From VRUE01 sp035605695 (GTDB lineage: Bacteria > Actinomycetota > Thermoleophilia > Solirubrobacterales > 70-9), in NCBI GenBank assembly GCA_035605695.1, contig DATNGZ010000066.1, forward strand, positions 3,354-67,353: a stretch of DNA of 64,000 nt. Direction: 5' to 3'. Of the stretch, positions 1 through 8,217 are shown piece after piece; positions within the stretch are counted from its first letter, which is position 1; every line of letters begins with the position of its first letter. The translations under genes were made by a program, and so were the position numbers. The notes under the pieces were generated by a model. The model worked only from the letters and a program-made list of their open reading frames with translations. It was not told the DNA's origin and did not search any database.

Positions 1-2
1 TC

Positions 3-525
3 GTCCTGCTCGTCCTGCTCGCGCGCGTCTTCTGGGAGCGGCTGGCGAAACTGCGCGGGCAACTGCTCGCGGGCGGTGCAATCCTGCGCACCCCGCGGCG
101 CGCCTTCACCCGCCTGGTCCCTGCCCGAGCTGGGCAGCTACCTCGCCCGGCTCTCGATCGTCGCCGTCTTCCTCGGCGCCTACGGCATTCCGGTCAGCTT
201 CCACAACGTAGCCACCGTCACCGCTTCCAACTCGATCTCCAACAGCGTCTCGGCCACCCCGGGCGGCGTCGGCGTCACCCAAGCAATGAACTCAGCGGCC
301 CTGTCCGGGGAAGCCTCGGCCAAGACCGCCACCGCCTACTCGATCGGCCAGCAGCTGATCATCTCCGCCTGGGACGTCCTCTTCGCGATCATCCTCGTCT
401 CCTGGGCCTTCGGTTGGTCCGGCGGCAAGCAGCTGGTCGAGTCCTCTTACGCGGGGGCGAGGGTCAAGAGCAGCGAAATGAAAGCGAGCCGCAAGACCCG
501 CAAGCAAACCCGAACGACGAGCTAG
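3..525 (+). pseudogene. UPF0104 / LPG-synthase-type membrane protein, 5'-partial and frameshifted
   Basis: The gene enters from the left edge. Reading frame 3 up to about base 119 gives a hydrophobic helix followed by a basic loop. Frame 1 from base 121 continues with LPELGSYLARL and the family-typical SATPGGVGVTQA segment, then a last membrane helix and a basic tail. The two halves join if one C of the CCC run at 119-121 is removed, so there is a one-base insertion. It is either a real inactivating frameshift or a sequencing error. The family (lysylphosphatidylglycerol synthase/flippase-like membrane proteins) is assigned from the helix pattern and the GGxGVT motif. Any GTG start near 76 is an artefact of the frame change. 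Confidence 0.6.
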
Positions 526-554
526 AGCCTCCGCGGGCCGCTACGCTCACCGGG

Positions 555-839
555 ATGAAAAGCTTCGCCAATCTGGAGACGTTTCCAGGCGCCGATCTCA
601 TCGAGCGAGGCGCTGCGGACCTGAGTGCCGGGCATGAATCGATCGAGGCACTTCTCGTCTCGATCGGCGCCCCTCGACTGCGCTCCATAGGTATCGAGCT
701 CACTACGCCAATCGCATCTCCCGAGCACAAGCTCTACGCCCTTCTCGCCGCCGAGAAAGGCAACGCGGCGCACTCTGCCTACAACGCCCTGATCCGGCGA
801 CTCGTCAGCTTCGAGCGCGCCGCCGCATGCGCGAGCTAG
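555..839 (+). CDS. Small helical protein paired with a nucleotidyltransferase (antitoxin-like)
   Basis: This encodes 94 aa starting at ATG 555. An upstream extension in the same frame lies within the previous gene and is not needed. The protein is mostly helical with no recognised domain. It overlaps the downstream nucleotidyltransferase gene by 13 bases, so the two are probably translationally coupled. A short unknown protein tightly coupled to a DUF6036-like nucleotidyltransferase resembles the layout of toxin-antitoxin modules. That role is inferred from layout only and I recognise no antitoxin family. The pair lies outside the att array that starts at 2478. Confidence 0.6.
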   Translation: MKSFANLETFPGADLIERGAADLSAGHESIEALLVSIGAPRLRSIGIELTTPIASPEHKLYALLAAEKGNAAHSAYNALIRRLVSFERAAACAS

Positions 840-1348
840 CCAACTCCACACGCATCGAGCAGTTCATGCGAGAGCTGGGACGCGCCGTCGATGTGGACGG
901 CCACGTCTATCTCACCGGCGGAGCAACCGCGGTTCTCTACGGTTGGCGCGAGACAACTATTGATGTCGATATCAAGCTCATCCCCGATCGCGACGAGATT
1001 CTGCGCGAGATACCCCGGCTAAAGGAGGCGCTGAACCTCAATGTCGAGCTCGCAGCCCCATCTGACTTCATTCCCCTACCCAAGGGATGGGAGGATCGAA
1101 GCCCGCTGATCCGCCAAGAGGGCAGACTCACCTTTCACCATTTCGACCCAGTCGCTCAAGCGCTTTCCAAGGCCGAGCGAGGCCACGACCAGGATATTCG
1201 TGACGTTCGGGAGATGATAGCTGCCGGCCTGGTCAACCCGGCAGAGGCCCTGATTCAGTTCAAGGCGATTGAGCCCGAGCTTTTCCGCTTCCCGGCAATC
1301 GACCCAGCCTCCTTTCGAAAGGCCGTGGAGGATCTGTTTGCGCAGTAG
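827..1348 (+). CDS. DUF6036-like nucleotidyltransferase
   Basis: This encodes 173 aa. Residues 29-49 show the minimal nucleotidyltransferase pattern: TGGATAVLYGWR followed by TIDVDIKL. The Gly-Gly is at 31-32 and the likely metal-binding aspartates are at 46 and 48. The C-terminal half is helical. Proteins of this type transfer nucleotides or are degenerate relatives, and several act as toxins in two-gene modules. It overlaps the 94-aa gene before it by 13 bases. The substrate cannot be told from sequence. Confidence is good for the fold and low for a toxin role. Confidence 0.7.
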   Translation: MRELANSTRIEQFMRELGRAVDVDGHVYLTGGATAVLYGWRETTIDVDIKLIPDRDEILREIPRLKEALNLNVELAAPSDFIPLPKGWEDRSPLIRQEGRLTFHHFDPVAQALSKAERGHDQDIRDVREMIAAGLVNPAEALIQFKAIEPELFRFPAIDPASFRKAVEDLFAQ

Positions 1349-1850
1349 TGGGACGAAATTGTGGATTCCCTGGGCAGCCGCGATCTGCGCTGCTTGCGCT
1401 CTTACGGCAATTGACGCCACTGCGGCCTCTGCCCTCGAATACGAAGAAGTCCCGGCCAAAGTCAAGCCCGCGCGGATCGTGGCTGGGCAACTTATTAGAG
1501 GCGATCCCCCGATGAGCACTCATGCTCTCCGCGCTTTCACCTTCAGCGTGCCCAGCGGATATTGCGTAGGCGACCCCAAGCCTCGCATTGATCACATACG
1601 GGTGGTGGAAAGGCCAAAGACCGCTGAACGGCCGTTCAAATCAACCGTCATCACGGCCTTTTTGCTGTACCCGGCCCACCTGCGAATTATCCCGCCTTCC
1701 CCGCCCCCACCGCACGTCGTCTACAACGCCTGCTCTGGCATTGGCCTCAGCTTCACAAGACGGATCAAACTCAAGCGGCCGGCAGCAGATCTGCTCTTCT
1801 ACGACGGGAGCTACCAACACCCCCACCGAGTATGGCCGCCGATTGACTGA
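1338..1850 (+). CDS. Putative secreted protein of unknown function
   Basis: The open frame holds no ATG near the natural N-terminus. TTG 1338 (170 aa) or TTG 1359 would place a signal-peptide-like stretch (LWIPWAAAICAACALTA, then ATAASA before LEYEEVP) at the start. The mature part is about 135 aa with a proline-rich loop (PPSPPPP) and two cysteines (SGYCVGD and YNACSG) that could form a disulfide. I recognise no family. The TTG 1338 start overlaps the nucleotidyltransferase stop by 11 bases. An unusual start and lack of homology leave this moderately uncertain. Confidence 0.45.
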   Translation: MRSSGTKLWIPWAAAICAACALTAIDATAASALEYEEVPAKVKPARIVAGQLIRGDPPMSTHALRAFTFSVPSGYCVGDPKPRIDHIRVVERPKTAERPFKSTVITAFLLYPAHLRIIPPSPPPPHVVYNACSGIGLSFTRRIKLKRPAADLLFYDGSYQHPHRVWPPID

Positions 1851-1925
1851 GGCGTCAGATTTACCCGACAAAGGGCAGCGCTGAAGCCGGGCCTGATACC
1901 AGGCGTCGGGGGCTTAGGAGCGGTT

Positions 1926-2310
1926 TTACTGCGGCTGACGCCGCGCTCTTCGGTGACCGCTATGGCTGCCAAAGGGGCGTGTGCGCTCAGGCCAGATAAG
2001 AAAAACGCTGAATACGGCTATGCCGGCAAAGAGGAAAGCGTACGCGCCGCCAGTGCCGGCCCGCGTCAGGCCGTCAGCGCAATCGCACAGGCAGCCACGA
2101 GAGCAGAGCCGAGTAGGAGTCCGACTGTCGAAGTGCGGTTCATTGTCTTCATAGTATCTGCCCAAGCAGCGCCGCAGTAAAAAAGAGCGCGCCCGCCACA
2201 AATCCCATGCTGACACCGCGGCGAGTTCAGGTGTCAAGTTCAGCCGCAGAGAGCCCCAACATCGATCCAAAAACGAGCATGACGACGCCTCCGGCCCAGC
2301 TGTACTGAAG
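1926..2310 (-). pseudogene. Decayed small membrane-protein genes
   Basis: On the minus strand two successive short hydrophobic reading frames are recognisable but broken. The first (about 2310-2155) has helices around VVMLVFGSMLGLSA and MGFVAGALFFTAALLG separated by an in-frame TGA. The second begins at ATG 2152, overlapping the previous stop as ATGA. It has helix TVGLLLGSALVAACAIAL, then needs a frame change near 2075 to continue into AYAFLFAGIAVFSVFLIW and the stop at 1926. This looks like remnants of one or two small integral membrane proteins. The rest of 1850-2477 holds nothing I can support. Confidence 0.35.
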
Positions 2311-2477
2311 ATGAAGCCCACGCCGATCATGTCGGGGACTGGGTCTTCGACTCGTGGAAGCAGGGAGACGAGCGGCGTGCCAGCCATCGGGCACGAGGCT
2401 AGGCAGATCGAGCGCGCCCATGGCGCGCAGAGTCATGCGATTGTCGCGCAACTTCTTCCTACGGACGAGTCGCGTCA

Positions 2478-2628
2478 TGGGGCGAGAAGGACTCGAACCT
2501 TCGACCGACGGGTTATGGGTCGCGCCGGAAGCTGTCTATAGAGCTGAGTCTGGCCTGACAGAGCGATTCACGTCCAAGGAGCTCGGCTGAGTTCGGTGGA
2601 GTCTGGGACCAATTTCGGGACCAAGTTT
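2478..2628 (-). repeat. Outermost att-like site: tRNA-Met 3' fragment plus integrase arm sequence
   Basis: Bases 2478-2521 match the anticodon-loop-to-3'-end part of the tRNA-Met gene at 22107-22150 with a few changes (GGTTATGGGTC instead of GATTATGAGTC). The D-arm half is absent, so this is not a functional tRNA. About 105 further bases are shared with the copy at 8048, ending in GGGACCAA (2605) and TTCGGGACCAA (2614). This arrangement is what a tyrosine recombinase leaves at the far end of an element integrated into a tRNA 3' end. Confidence 0.75.
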
Positions 2629-2663
2629 TGAGCGCTGGACCACTACTCAATAAAGTTTCAAAC

Positions 2664-3419
2664 ATGGCCAGTGGGAAGGAACAAGAGCCAGCTGCATCCA
2701 GGTCCAACCCTCCAGCCAGGAAAGGAAGGGGGCGACTCTTTGCCGCCTACGCCACCGTGGTGGTGCTGGCGCTCATCCCCCTCACCGCCGTCTTCCTCTT
2801 GTTCTTCGGGTCAGATCCTGGCGCCCGCGGCAACCCGCACATCAATCTGGACAGCGGGCTCACCAACGGCATCGCGCCCGACAGCCGCATCGGAATCGAG
2901 CCCCCACACTTTGGAAAACAGAGTCTTCAAAAGGCAGCACAAGCCGCGGAGTGCGAGCTTCGCCTCCGGCTACCCGACGAGGGCCACGAGCACATTCCAG
3001 CCAGCGCGCCGGAACCGCGCTACAAGACGAATCCGCCGACGTCCGGAGACCACGTCGATGCACAGCAGGCAGACGGCGCTTACCGCGAGGCCCCTCCCCC
3101 GGTCAGCGTCGTGCACTCCCTTGAGCACGGCCGCCTCGCGATCCAATATCGACCGGATCTACCGGAGCGAGCCCAACTCGAACTGATCGGTCTATTCGAC
3201 ACCATGTACGGAGGAACTCTCCTTTTTCTCAACCCAGACATGCCCTACATGGTCGCGGCCACGACCTGGACGAACCTATTGGGCTGCCGCTCCTACGGGG
3301 GAATGACGCTTGCGGCTATTGACGCCTTCGGCAGGGAGACCTGGGGACAATTTGGCGGCGAGCCCGTGCTCGGGCTCAAGCCAACCGCGCCAGCGCCGGG
3401 ATCTCATCCATCATCCTGA
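2664..3419 (+). CDS. DUF3105 membrane-anchored protein
   Basis: Starting at ATG 2664 this gives 251 aa. A TTG at 2628 would add 12 residues from the att repeat and is less likely. The N-terminus is basic (ARKGRGR) and is followed by one membrane helix (YATVVVLALIPLTAVFLLFF). The extracytoplasmic part carries the DUF3105 signature: YKTNPPTSGDH, then VVHSLEHGRLAIQY. The family's function is unknown. The His-rich motif suggests metal or ligand binding, which is inference. It is the first gene inside the att-bounded segment 2478-8048. A shortened copy of it lies at 3834-4087. Confidence 0.8.
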   Translation: MASGKEQEPAASRSNPPARKGRGRLFAAYATVVVLALIPLTAVFLLFFGSDPGARGNPHINLDSGLTNGIAPDSRIGIEPPHFGKQSLQKAAQAAECELRLRLPDEGHEHIPASAPEPRYKTNPPTSGDHVDAQQADGAYREAPPPVSVVHSLEHGRLAIQYRPDLPERAQLELIGLFDTMYGGTLLFLNPDMPYMVAATTWTNLLGCRSYGGMTLAAIDAFGRETWGQFGGEPVLGLKPTAPAPGSHPSS

Positions 3420-3836
3420 TTACCCAGCCATACTGTGGCCATTTCGATTCAGGCGCCAAGGTTCGGCTGCGACCGTTGGAAGCGACGGAGTGGCGAAGAA
3501 TGGCAAGGGGGCCGTCAAGATCCGGATGCCGAACGCCCCCAGGATCTCAGCGCCCAATGCGGCCCTCTCCCAGAGAGAGTACCCCTTGCTAACCCCATCA
3601 GCCACCGCTGCCGTCTTCTCGTAGCTGCCTGCCCTGAGTCCTTCGATCCCGAAATGGGTAAGGGAACCAATTAGCGCACTCTTTCCCATCTTGTCAAGGG
3701 TAGTGGCATTTACCCTACCCATCAATAGATCACCGGCATACTCCTCCGCCGCGCTCTCCCCTGCCTCGGACATCATCCACCTGCCACCTTTCTCACCAGG
3801 ACTAGGCTCCGGCTTCGGAGGCCGAGGAGGGCCCAC
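3420..3836 (-). CDS. Possible orphan RHS C-terminal tip or immunity-type protein
   Basis: This is an open frame of 138 aa from GTG 3836. An ATG at 3776 (MMSEAGES) is an alternative start giving 118 aa. The first 20 residues are Pro/Lys-rich (PPRPPKPEPSPGEK), like a linker. The rest is helical with a hydrophobic stretch (AALGAEILGAFGIRILTA). It lies directly downstream of the RHS gene on the same strand, where displaced RHS tips and immunity genes usually sit. No family is recognised. The reading frame stays open some way upstream of 3836, which fits a C-terminal cassette that lost its N-terminal body. Confidence 0.4.
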   Translation of the reverse strand: MGPPRPPKPEPSPGEKGGRWMMSEAGESAAEEYAGDLLMGRVNATTLDKMGKSALIGSLTHFGIEGLRAGSYEKTAAVADGVSKGYSLWERAALGAEILGAFGIRILTAPLPFFATPSLPTVAAEPWRLNRNGHSMAG

Positions 3837-4087
3837 TGCCGGAATCGAGCCTCCAGAGCTTGAAACGCAGAGCCCCCAAGAGTCAGCACGAGCCGCCAGC
3901 TGTGAGCTTCAACTGCGGCTACCGGACGAGGGCCACGAGCAGATTCCGGCCAGCGCCCCGGAACCATGCACGAGGGAGAGGCGACTCTCGTTGCACTCCG
4001 AAATTTTGGGCGATCTACTTGAGGGAATTCGGCGGCGAGCCGCTCATCGGCCTCCATCCTGGAGCGCCGACCCCCTCCTCGCCTTAA
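3834..4087 (+). pseudogene. Remnant of a duplicated DUF3105 gene
   Basis: Bases 3840-3970 translate to GIEPPELETQSPQES and CELQLRLPDEGHEQIPASAPEP, nearly the same as residues about 80-120 of the DUF3105 protein at 2664. Another frame near 4030-4087 gives EFGGEPLIGLHPGAP, matching that protein's C-terminus (QFGGEPVLGLKPTAP). The middle, including the signature motifs, is missing. This is a duplicated and internally deleted copy. It runs antisense to the 5' end of the minus-strand 3420-3836 frame. Confidence 0.6.
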
Positions 4088-4277
4088 TCGCAGCCGGGCA
4101 CAAGTAAGCACCAGTCTTCTCAGGGCCCACAAAGGTACTCAATGAGATGACTGAGCCCCTACAAATCCCGTCCATTACTTGCTTGCCTGCAGAATAGACA
4201 CGCTAACAGGACGAGCAATTCTCGTCTCTGGACCAGTTGGCATGATCGACCTCCATGTGCGCCCGTCACGGCGTGAC

Positions 4278-7200
4278 CTAGTAAATCTCCTGAGCCTGCC
4301 CCCCGTATTGCATCATGAACATGCGGGCCTGACTCTCAGTCATGAGAAAGGGCTGCAAACCCCCCAGCAAATAACCAAAAGCCCGATCCACGATCTTGGC
4401 CCAACCCCAAGCGTCATGCAGATCGCTTAGAGACTTAACCCTATCGGCTGCCCCATCGGAGCCATTTCTCCTCAGAACATGCTCCAAGAACGACTTACCA
4501 GCTGACACCAAGCCCTCCTTCATGGCACCCTCCCTGATTGCCTTTAGTAGATTCTGCTCCATAAAGTACTTACCCCTATTATCGAGCGCCCCATCAATGA
4601 CGCCTTGGGCATAATCGAGAGGACCAGGCAGGCCACCCCAGTCATCGTCATCACCGTTGACGACTATCTCTGGCAGCTGATGTGCCGGACGGCTATAGGG
4701 ATCATCCTCTGGACACGGAGGGCAGGGGCAGGACCCAGAGCGTGGATACAGGCCGCTAGGATCCATTAGGTTGACCGGGTTCGCGGCCGCATAGGCATAC
4801 GTTTCCCCCGAGATCGCAGCTACTGGGTCAGGGGTCAGGAACTGCGCAGTCACCGGGTCGTAGGTTCGCGCCCGCAGGTAGATCAGCTGTTTCTGGGTGT
4901 TCATTCGGAACTGGCCGGCGAAGCCCATCTGGGTCCCCGTCCCCGTCTGCTTCCAGAGCGCCCCGTTAGGTCCGTATCGATAGGTCCCAATAACTGCTCC
5001 GCTTGAGTCGGTCATGATTCTGGTCGACCCAAGCTGATCGTGGTGGTGATAGTTCGCCACACCTGTCGTGATTCGCTCAATCACCAGACCGTCGGGGCCG
5101 TAGATGTAGTAGTTCTGCCCGGCCCGAATCAGAAGTGGGAGCCCCGCGGTGGAGTCCCAGACCATCGGATAGGTCGAGGCATTCCTCGTTTCGGTAGTCC
5201 GCAGGCCCGTCCCGTCGTATTTGAAGGTGCTTTCAAACCCTCCGCTGCTGGTCGAGATCAGGTTTCCTGCCTGGTCGTAGGCATAGGGAATGGACGATTC
5301 GCCCGTGGGCGTTTCTTTGATCCGCTGACCGACTTTGTTGTATTCGAAAGTCGCGTTGCTCGCCGTCGCGATCTGGTCTGCTTTGTCGTAGGTATAGGTT
5401 GTCGGAGAGATTTTCGTGACGTTGTTGGCGGCGTCGTAACCGAACAGTGTGCCGTTGCTTTTCGTCAGCCGGTTGGCGGCATCGTATTCGTATTTGCGTT
5501 CGGCTTCTTCGGAGAAGCCAGTATCCACGGATTTTTCAACCCGTCCGAGTTTGTCCCGCGTGTAGGTCATCGAAGCCAAGACTTCGGCTTTCTTCCTCAT
5601 CGATACCGCCGTCATCTCCCCGGCCTGGTTGTAGGAGTATTCGTCCACGTTTTCGGTCGCGGCGGGGAAGGTAATCGCTTTCGTCTGCGAGTCCCGGTTG
5701 TAAGAGAAGGCGGTTTCTTTGCCAAGCCAGTCGGTGATTTTTTCGAGCCGCCCGGCTTTATCGAAAGCACGTTTTACGGTTTCGCCGTTTGGATAGACCA
5801 TTTCGGTCTGCTGGTTGCCGAGGTCATAGGTGTATTTGACGACTTCTGATTTGCCGTTTTTGACTTCGGTCAACCGGCCCAACTGGTCATAGACCCTGGT
5901 GGTCGTCCCCGTGCCGTCGATCATTTCGACGATGTGGCTGTTTTTATCGTATTTGTAGGTGACGTCCGCGGTAGCCGCTTCTGAGTAGTTGACTTCTTTG
6001 AGCCGATCGGCGTTGTCGTAGGCGTAGGAGATTGAACGGCCGAGAGCGTCTTCGGTTTTTTTCAGATTGCCCGCGGCGTCGTATTCCCGTTTCGCTTTGC
6101 GTTCCAGGGGATCGATCGTTTCGGTCAGCTGCGCGAGCGTGTCGTGTTCGTATTTGGTCGTGTAGCCGTTGCCATTGGTACGGCTTTTCACTTCCCCCAT
6201 GCTGCCGTAGACGAATTCGGTCGTGTTGCCATTGGGCTTTTCGACTTTGGTTTCCTCGTCGTTGGCGTTGTAGGTGTATTTGGTCGTCTGACCTAGAGGG
6301 TTGGTCAACGATTCGAGGTTGCCGTTTTTGTCGTAGGCGAATTTGGTTTCGTGGCCGAGCGGGTCGGTGACCTTGATCGGCCGGCCCTGGGCGTCGCGTT
6401 CGGTTTTCGTTTCGAATTCTTCGGCTTTGGCGCCTTCTTCGTTGCCGCGCGGGCTGACTTCTGTCAGCTGCTCCCCGTTTTTATTGTAAGTCCAGGTGGC
6501 TTTGTCCCCCGCGGGGTTGATTTCGGCTTTGAGGTTGCCGTAAGTCTCGTATTCGAATTTGGTTTCGCGCCCGAGCGGGTCGGTCGCGGATTCCAGGTCG
6601 CCATTGGCGGCGTGTTTGAAGGTCGCTTTCTGGGTCGTTTCGCCCGGTGCGGGGCGTTCGATCGCTTCGACGTTGCCTTTGGCGTCTCGTTTGTAGGTGG
6701 TCACCTCGGCTTTGGGCGTGGTTTCGGTCAAGACGTCGTGGGTGGCGTTGTAGGTCCATTTCGTTTCGTTTCCTTCGGCGTCTTTTTCGAGCGTGCGGTC
6801 TCCGGCTTCGTTGTATTCGTAGGTCGTCGAGTGGCCTAGCGCGTCCGTCGTTTTTACGAGCCGGTAGGCGGAGTCGTATTCGTAGGTGGTTTTCCGTTCG
6901 AGGCCTGTGCCTTTGGCCTTGATAACTTCTAGCGGCTCGCCGGCCGCGTTGAACTTCTCGAAGGTGGTCGAGCCGTTCGGCTCGGTGATCGTCGTCGTCC
7001 TAAATCCTTCTACTTCGCCGTAGGCGAATTTGAGCACCCGTCCCATCGGATCGGTCTGTTTTTTGACCCGGTTTTTTTCGTCGTATTCGGTTTTGGTGAC
7101 GCCACCGCGACCGTCAATCATTTCAGCCAAAATGAAGGGGAAGGGATATACGAATTTCCAGCGCGGTGTTTCTTCTCCGGGCAGCGTCACCGAGGTTAGG

Positions 7201-7910
7201 TGGTTCGATGTGTAGGCATATTTGACTTTGCGGCCCATCGGGTCTTCGATGCTCGTCACCTTGCCTTCGGTGTAGCCGAAGACCAGTTCCCTGCCAGCGG
7301 CGTCTTTGACTTTGAGCACGCTGGCCCCAGAGGTGGTGACGGTGAGGGCGTTGCCGTTGCGGTCTTCTTGTTTGGTCAGCCACCCTGCGGTACTGAACCA
7401 GAGCTTTTCCTGATCGGGCAGCGTGAAGACATAGCTTTCCCCTTCTTTGATCAGGGTGGCCTGAACCCAGGGGCCGGGAACGTATTTGCCTCCTTCGAGG
7501 AGGAAGGTGACCTTGGCCCCGTTTTCCTGCACGACGGTGACCGCACCGGATTCTTTATTGAATTCCAGATGGGAGCTGTAGGGGCCCGACCAGCCAAAGC
7601 CCCAGGGGCCGAGTTTGCCTTCAGCGGCGACCTGAGAGTTGAAGGTGCGGGTGACGTGAAGGGCGGGGCCGCGGCCGGCCAGGATGAGATCGGTCTGTTC
7701 CTCGGTCTGGTTGCCGGTGGCGCAGTTGACCGGTTCGCCCACGATGCACTGAGGGATGTTTGGGGCGGCTTTGCTTCCGCCGCCAAGCAGATCACCATCG
7801 CCAATGGGTGGCCCGGGCGCGCATTCGGCGAGCGCGTAGGTGGCGGCGAGGGCGGCTGAGACGAGGAGGGCCAGGAGGCAGACGGCGAGTGCTCTGGCCC
7901 GAGGGGTCAT
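4278..7910 (-). CDS. Secreted RHS/YD-repeat protein (polymorphic toxin candidate)
   Basis: This encodes 1210 aa. A signal peptide (LAVCLLALLVSAALA) is followed by a DUF6531-like region (GEPVNCATGNQTEEQTD) and about 800 residues of YD repeats (EYDAAGNL, YTYNANDEE and similar). The RHS core closes with YHHHDQLGSTR and LRARTYDPVTAQFLTPDP, ending at NPVNLMDPSGLYP near residue 1045. The last ~165 residues are unrelated to the core, begin with a Cys/Pro-rich hinge, and should be the variable effector tip. I recognise no catalytic motif there. RHS shells encapsulate and release C-terminal toxins. Codon use is visibly richer in A/T third positions than in flanking genes, which suggests transfer. No clear immunity gene is recognised downstream. 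Confidence 0.85.
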   Translation of the reverse strand: MTPRARALAVCLLALLVSAALAATYALAECAPGPPIGDGDLLGGGSKAAPNIPQCIVGEPVNCATGNQTEEQTDLILAGRGPALHVTRTFNSQVAAEGKLGPWGFGWSGPYSSHLEFNKESGAVTVVQENGAKVTFLLEGGKYVPGPWVQATLIKEGESYVFTLPDQEKLWFSTAGWLTKQEDRNGNALTVTTSGASVLKVKDAAGRELVFGYTEGKVTSIEDPMGRKVKYAYTSNHLTSVTLPGEETPRWKFVYPFPFILAEMIDGRGGVTKTEYDEKNRVKKQTDPMGRVLKFAYGEVEGFRTTTITEPNGSTTFEKFNAAGEPLEVIKAKGTGLERKTTYEYDSAYRLVKTTDALGHSTTYEYNEAGDRTLEKDAEGNETKWTYNATHDVLTETTPKAEVTTYKRDAKGNVEAIERPAPGETTQKATFKHAANGDLESATDPLGRETKFEYETYGNLKAEINPAGDKATWTYNKNGEQLTEVSPRGNEEGAKAEEFETKTERDAQGRPIKVTDPLGHETKFAYDKNGNLESLTNPLGQTTKYTYNANDEETKVEKPNGNTTEFVYGSMGEVKSRTNGNGYTTKYEHDTLAQLTETIDPLERKAKREYDAAGNLKKTEDALGRSISYAYDNADRLKEVNYSEAATADVTYKYDKNSHIVEMIDGTGTTTRVYDQLGRLTEVKNGKSEVVKYTYDLGNQQTEMVYPNGETVKRAFDKAGRLEKITDWLGKETAFSYNRDSQTKAITFPAATENVDEYSYNQAGEMTAVSMRKKAEVLASMTYTRDKLGRVEKSVDTGFSEEAERKYEYDAANRLTKSNGTLFGYDAANNVTKISPTTYTYDKADQIATASNATFEYNKVGQRIKETPTGESSIPYAYDQAGNLISTSSGGFESTFKYDGTGLRTTETRNASTYPMVWDSTAGLPLLIRAGQNYYIYGPDGLVIERITTGVANYHHHDQLGSTRIMTDSSGAVIGTYRYGPNGALWKQTGTGTQMGFAGQFRMNTQKQLIYLRARTYDPVTAQFLTPDPVAAISGETYAYAAANPVNLMDPSGLYPRSGSCPCPPCPEDDPYSRPAHQLPEIVVNGDDDDWGGLPGPLDYAQGVIDGALDNRGKYFMEQNLLKAIREGAMKEGLVSAGKSFLEHVLRRNGSDGAADRVKSLSDLHDAWGWAKIVDRAFGYLLGGLQPFLMTESQARMFMMQYGGQAQEIY

Positions 7911-8047
7911 CGGATCAGGCTTGCCCTAACGAATAGGAATCCTTGATCATTGGCGCAGCATCTCGGCGCACTCAGGAAAATGCAAGCAAAACAGGCCGGT
8001 TCTTTATTTAGTGAGGAGGAACGCCCGTTCGGCGGTGCGAGGATGAG

Positions 8048-8200
8048 TGGGGCGGGAAGGACTCGAACCTTCGACCGACGGATTATGAGTCGAGCCGGAA
8101 CCTGTCTATAGAGCCGAATCTGGCCCGATAGAGCGAATCAAGTCCAAGGAGTTCGGCTGAGTTCGGTGGAGTCGGGGACCAATTTCGGGACCAAGTTTTT
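8048..8200 (-). repeat. Middle att-like site: tRNA-Met 3' fragment plus arm sequence
   Basis: Bases 8048-8091 are identical to the tRNA-Met gene segment 22107-22150, after which the tRNA sequence stops. The following ~110 bases match the copy at 2522-2628 closely, including TTCGGCTGAGTTCGGTGG and the doublet GGGACCAA...TTCGGGACCAA. The rest of 7911-8217 (about 130 bases upstream of the RHS gene) shows no gene and should contain its promoter. Confidence 0.8.
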
Positions 8201-8217
8201 CCAGCTCTCCCTCAACT

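Noticed and set aside
2478..2521. tRNA gene call at this site and at 8048 and 9305
   Set aside because: Only the 3' half from the anticodon loop is present. The sequences where the D-arm and 5' acceptor should be do not pair.
5040..5849. 269-aa plus-strand frame
   Set aside because: It is antisense to YD repeats of the RHS gene. Its Phe/Val/Gly-rich periodicity mirrors the repeats.
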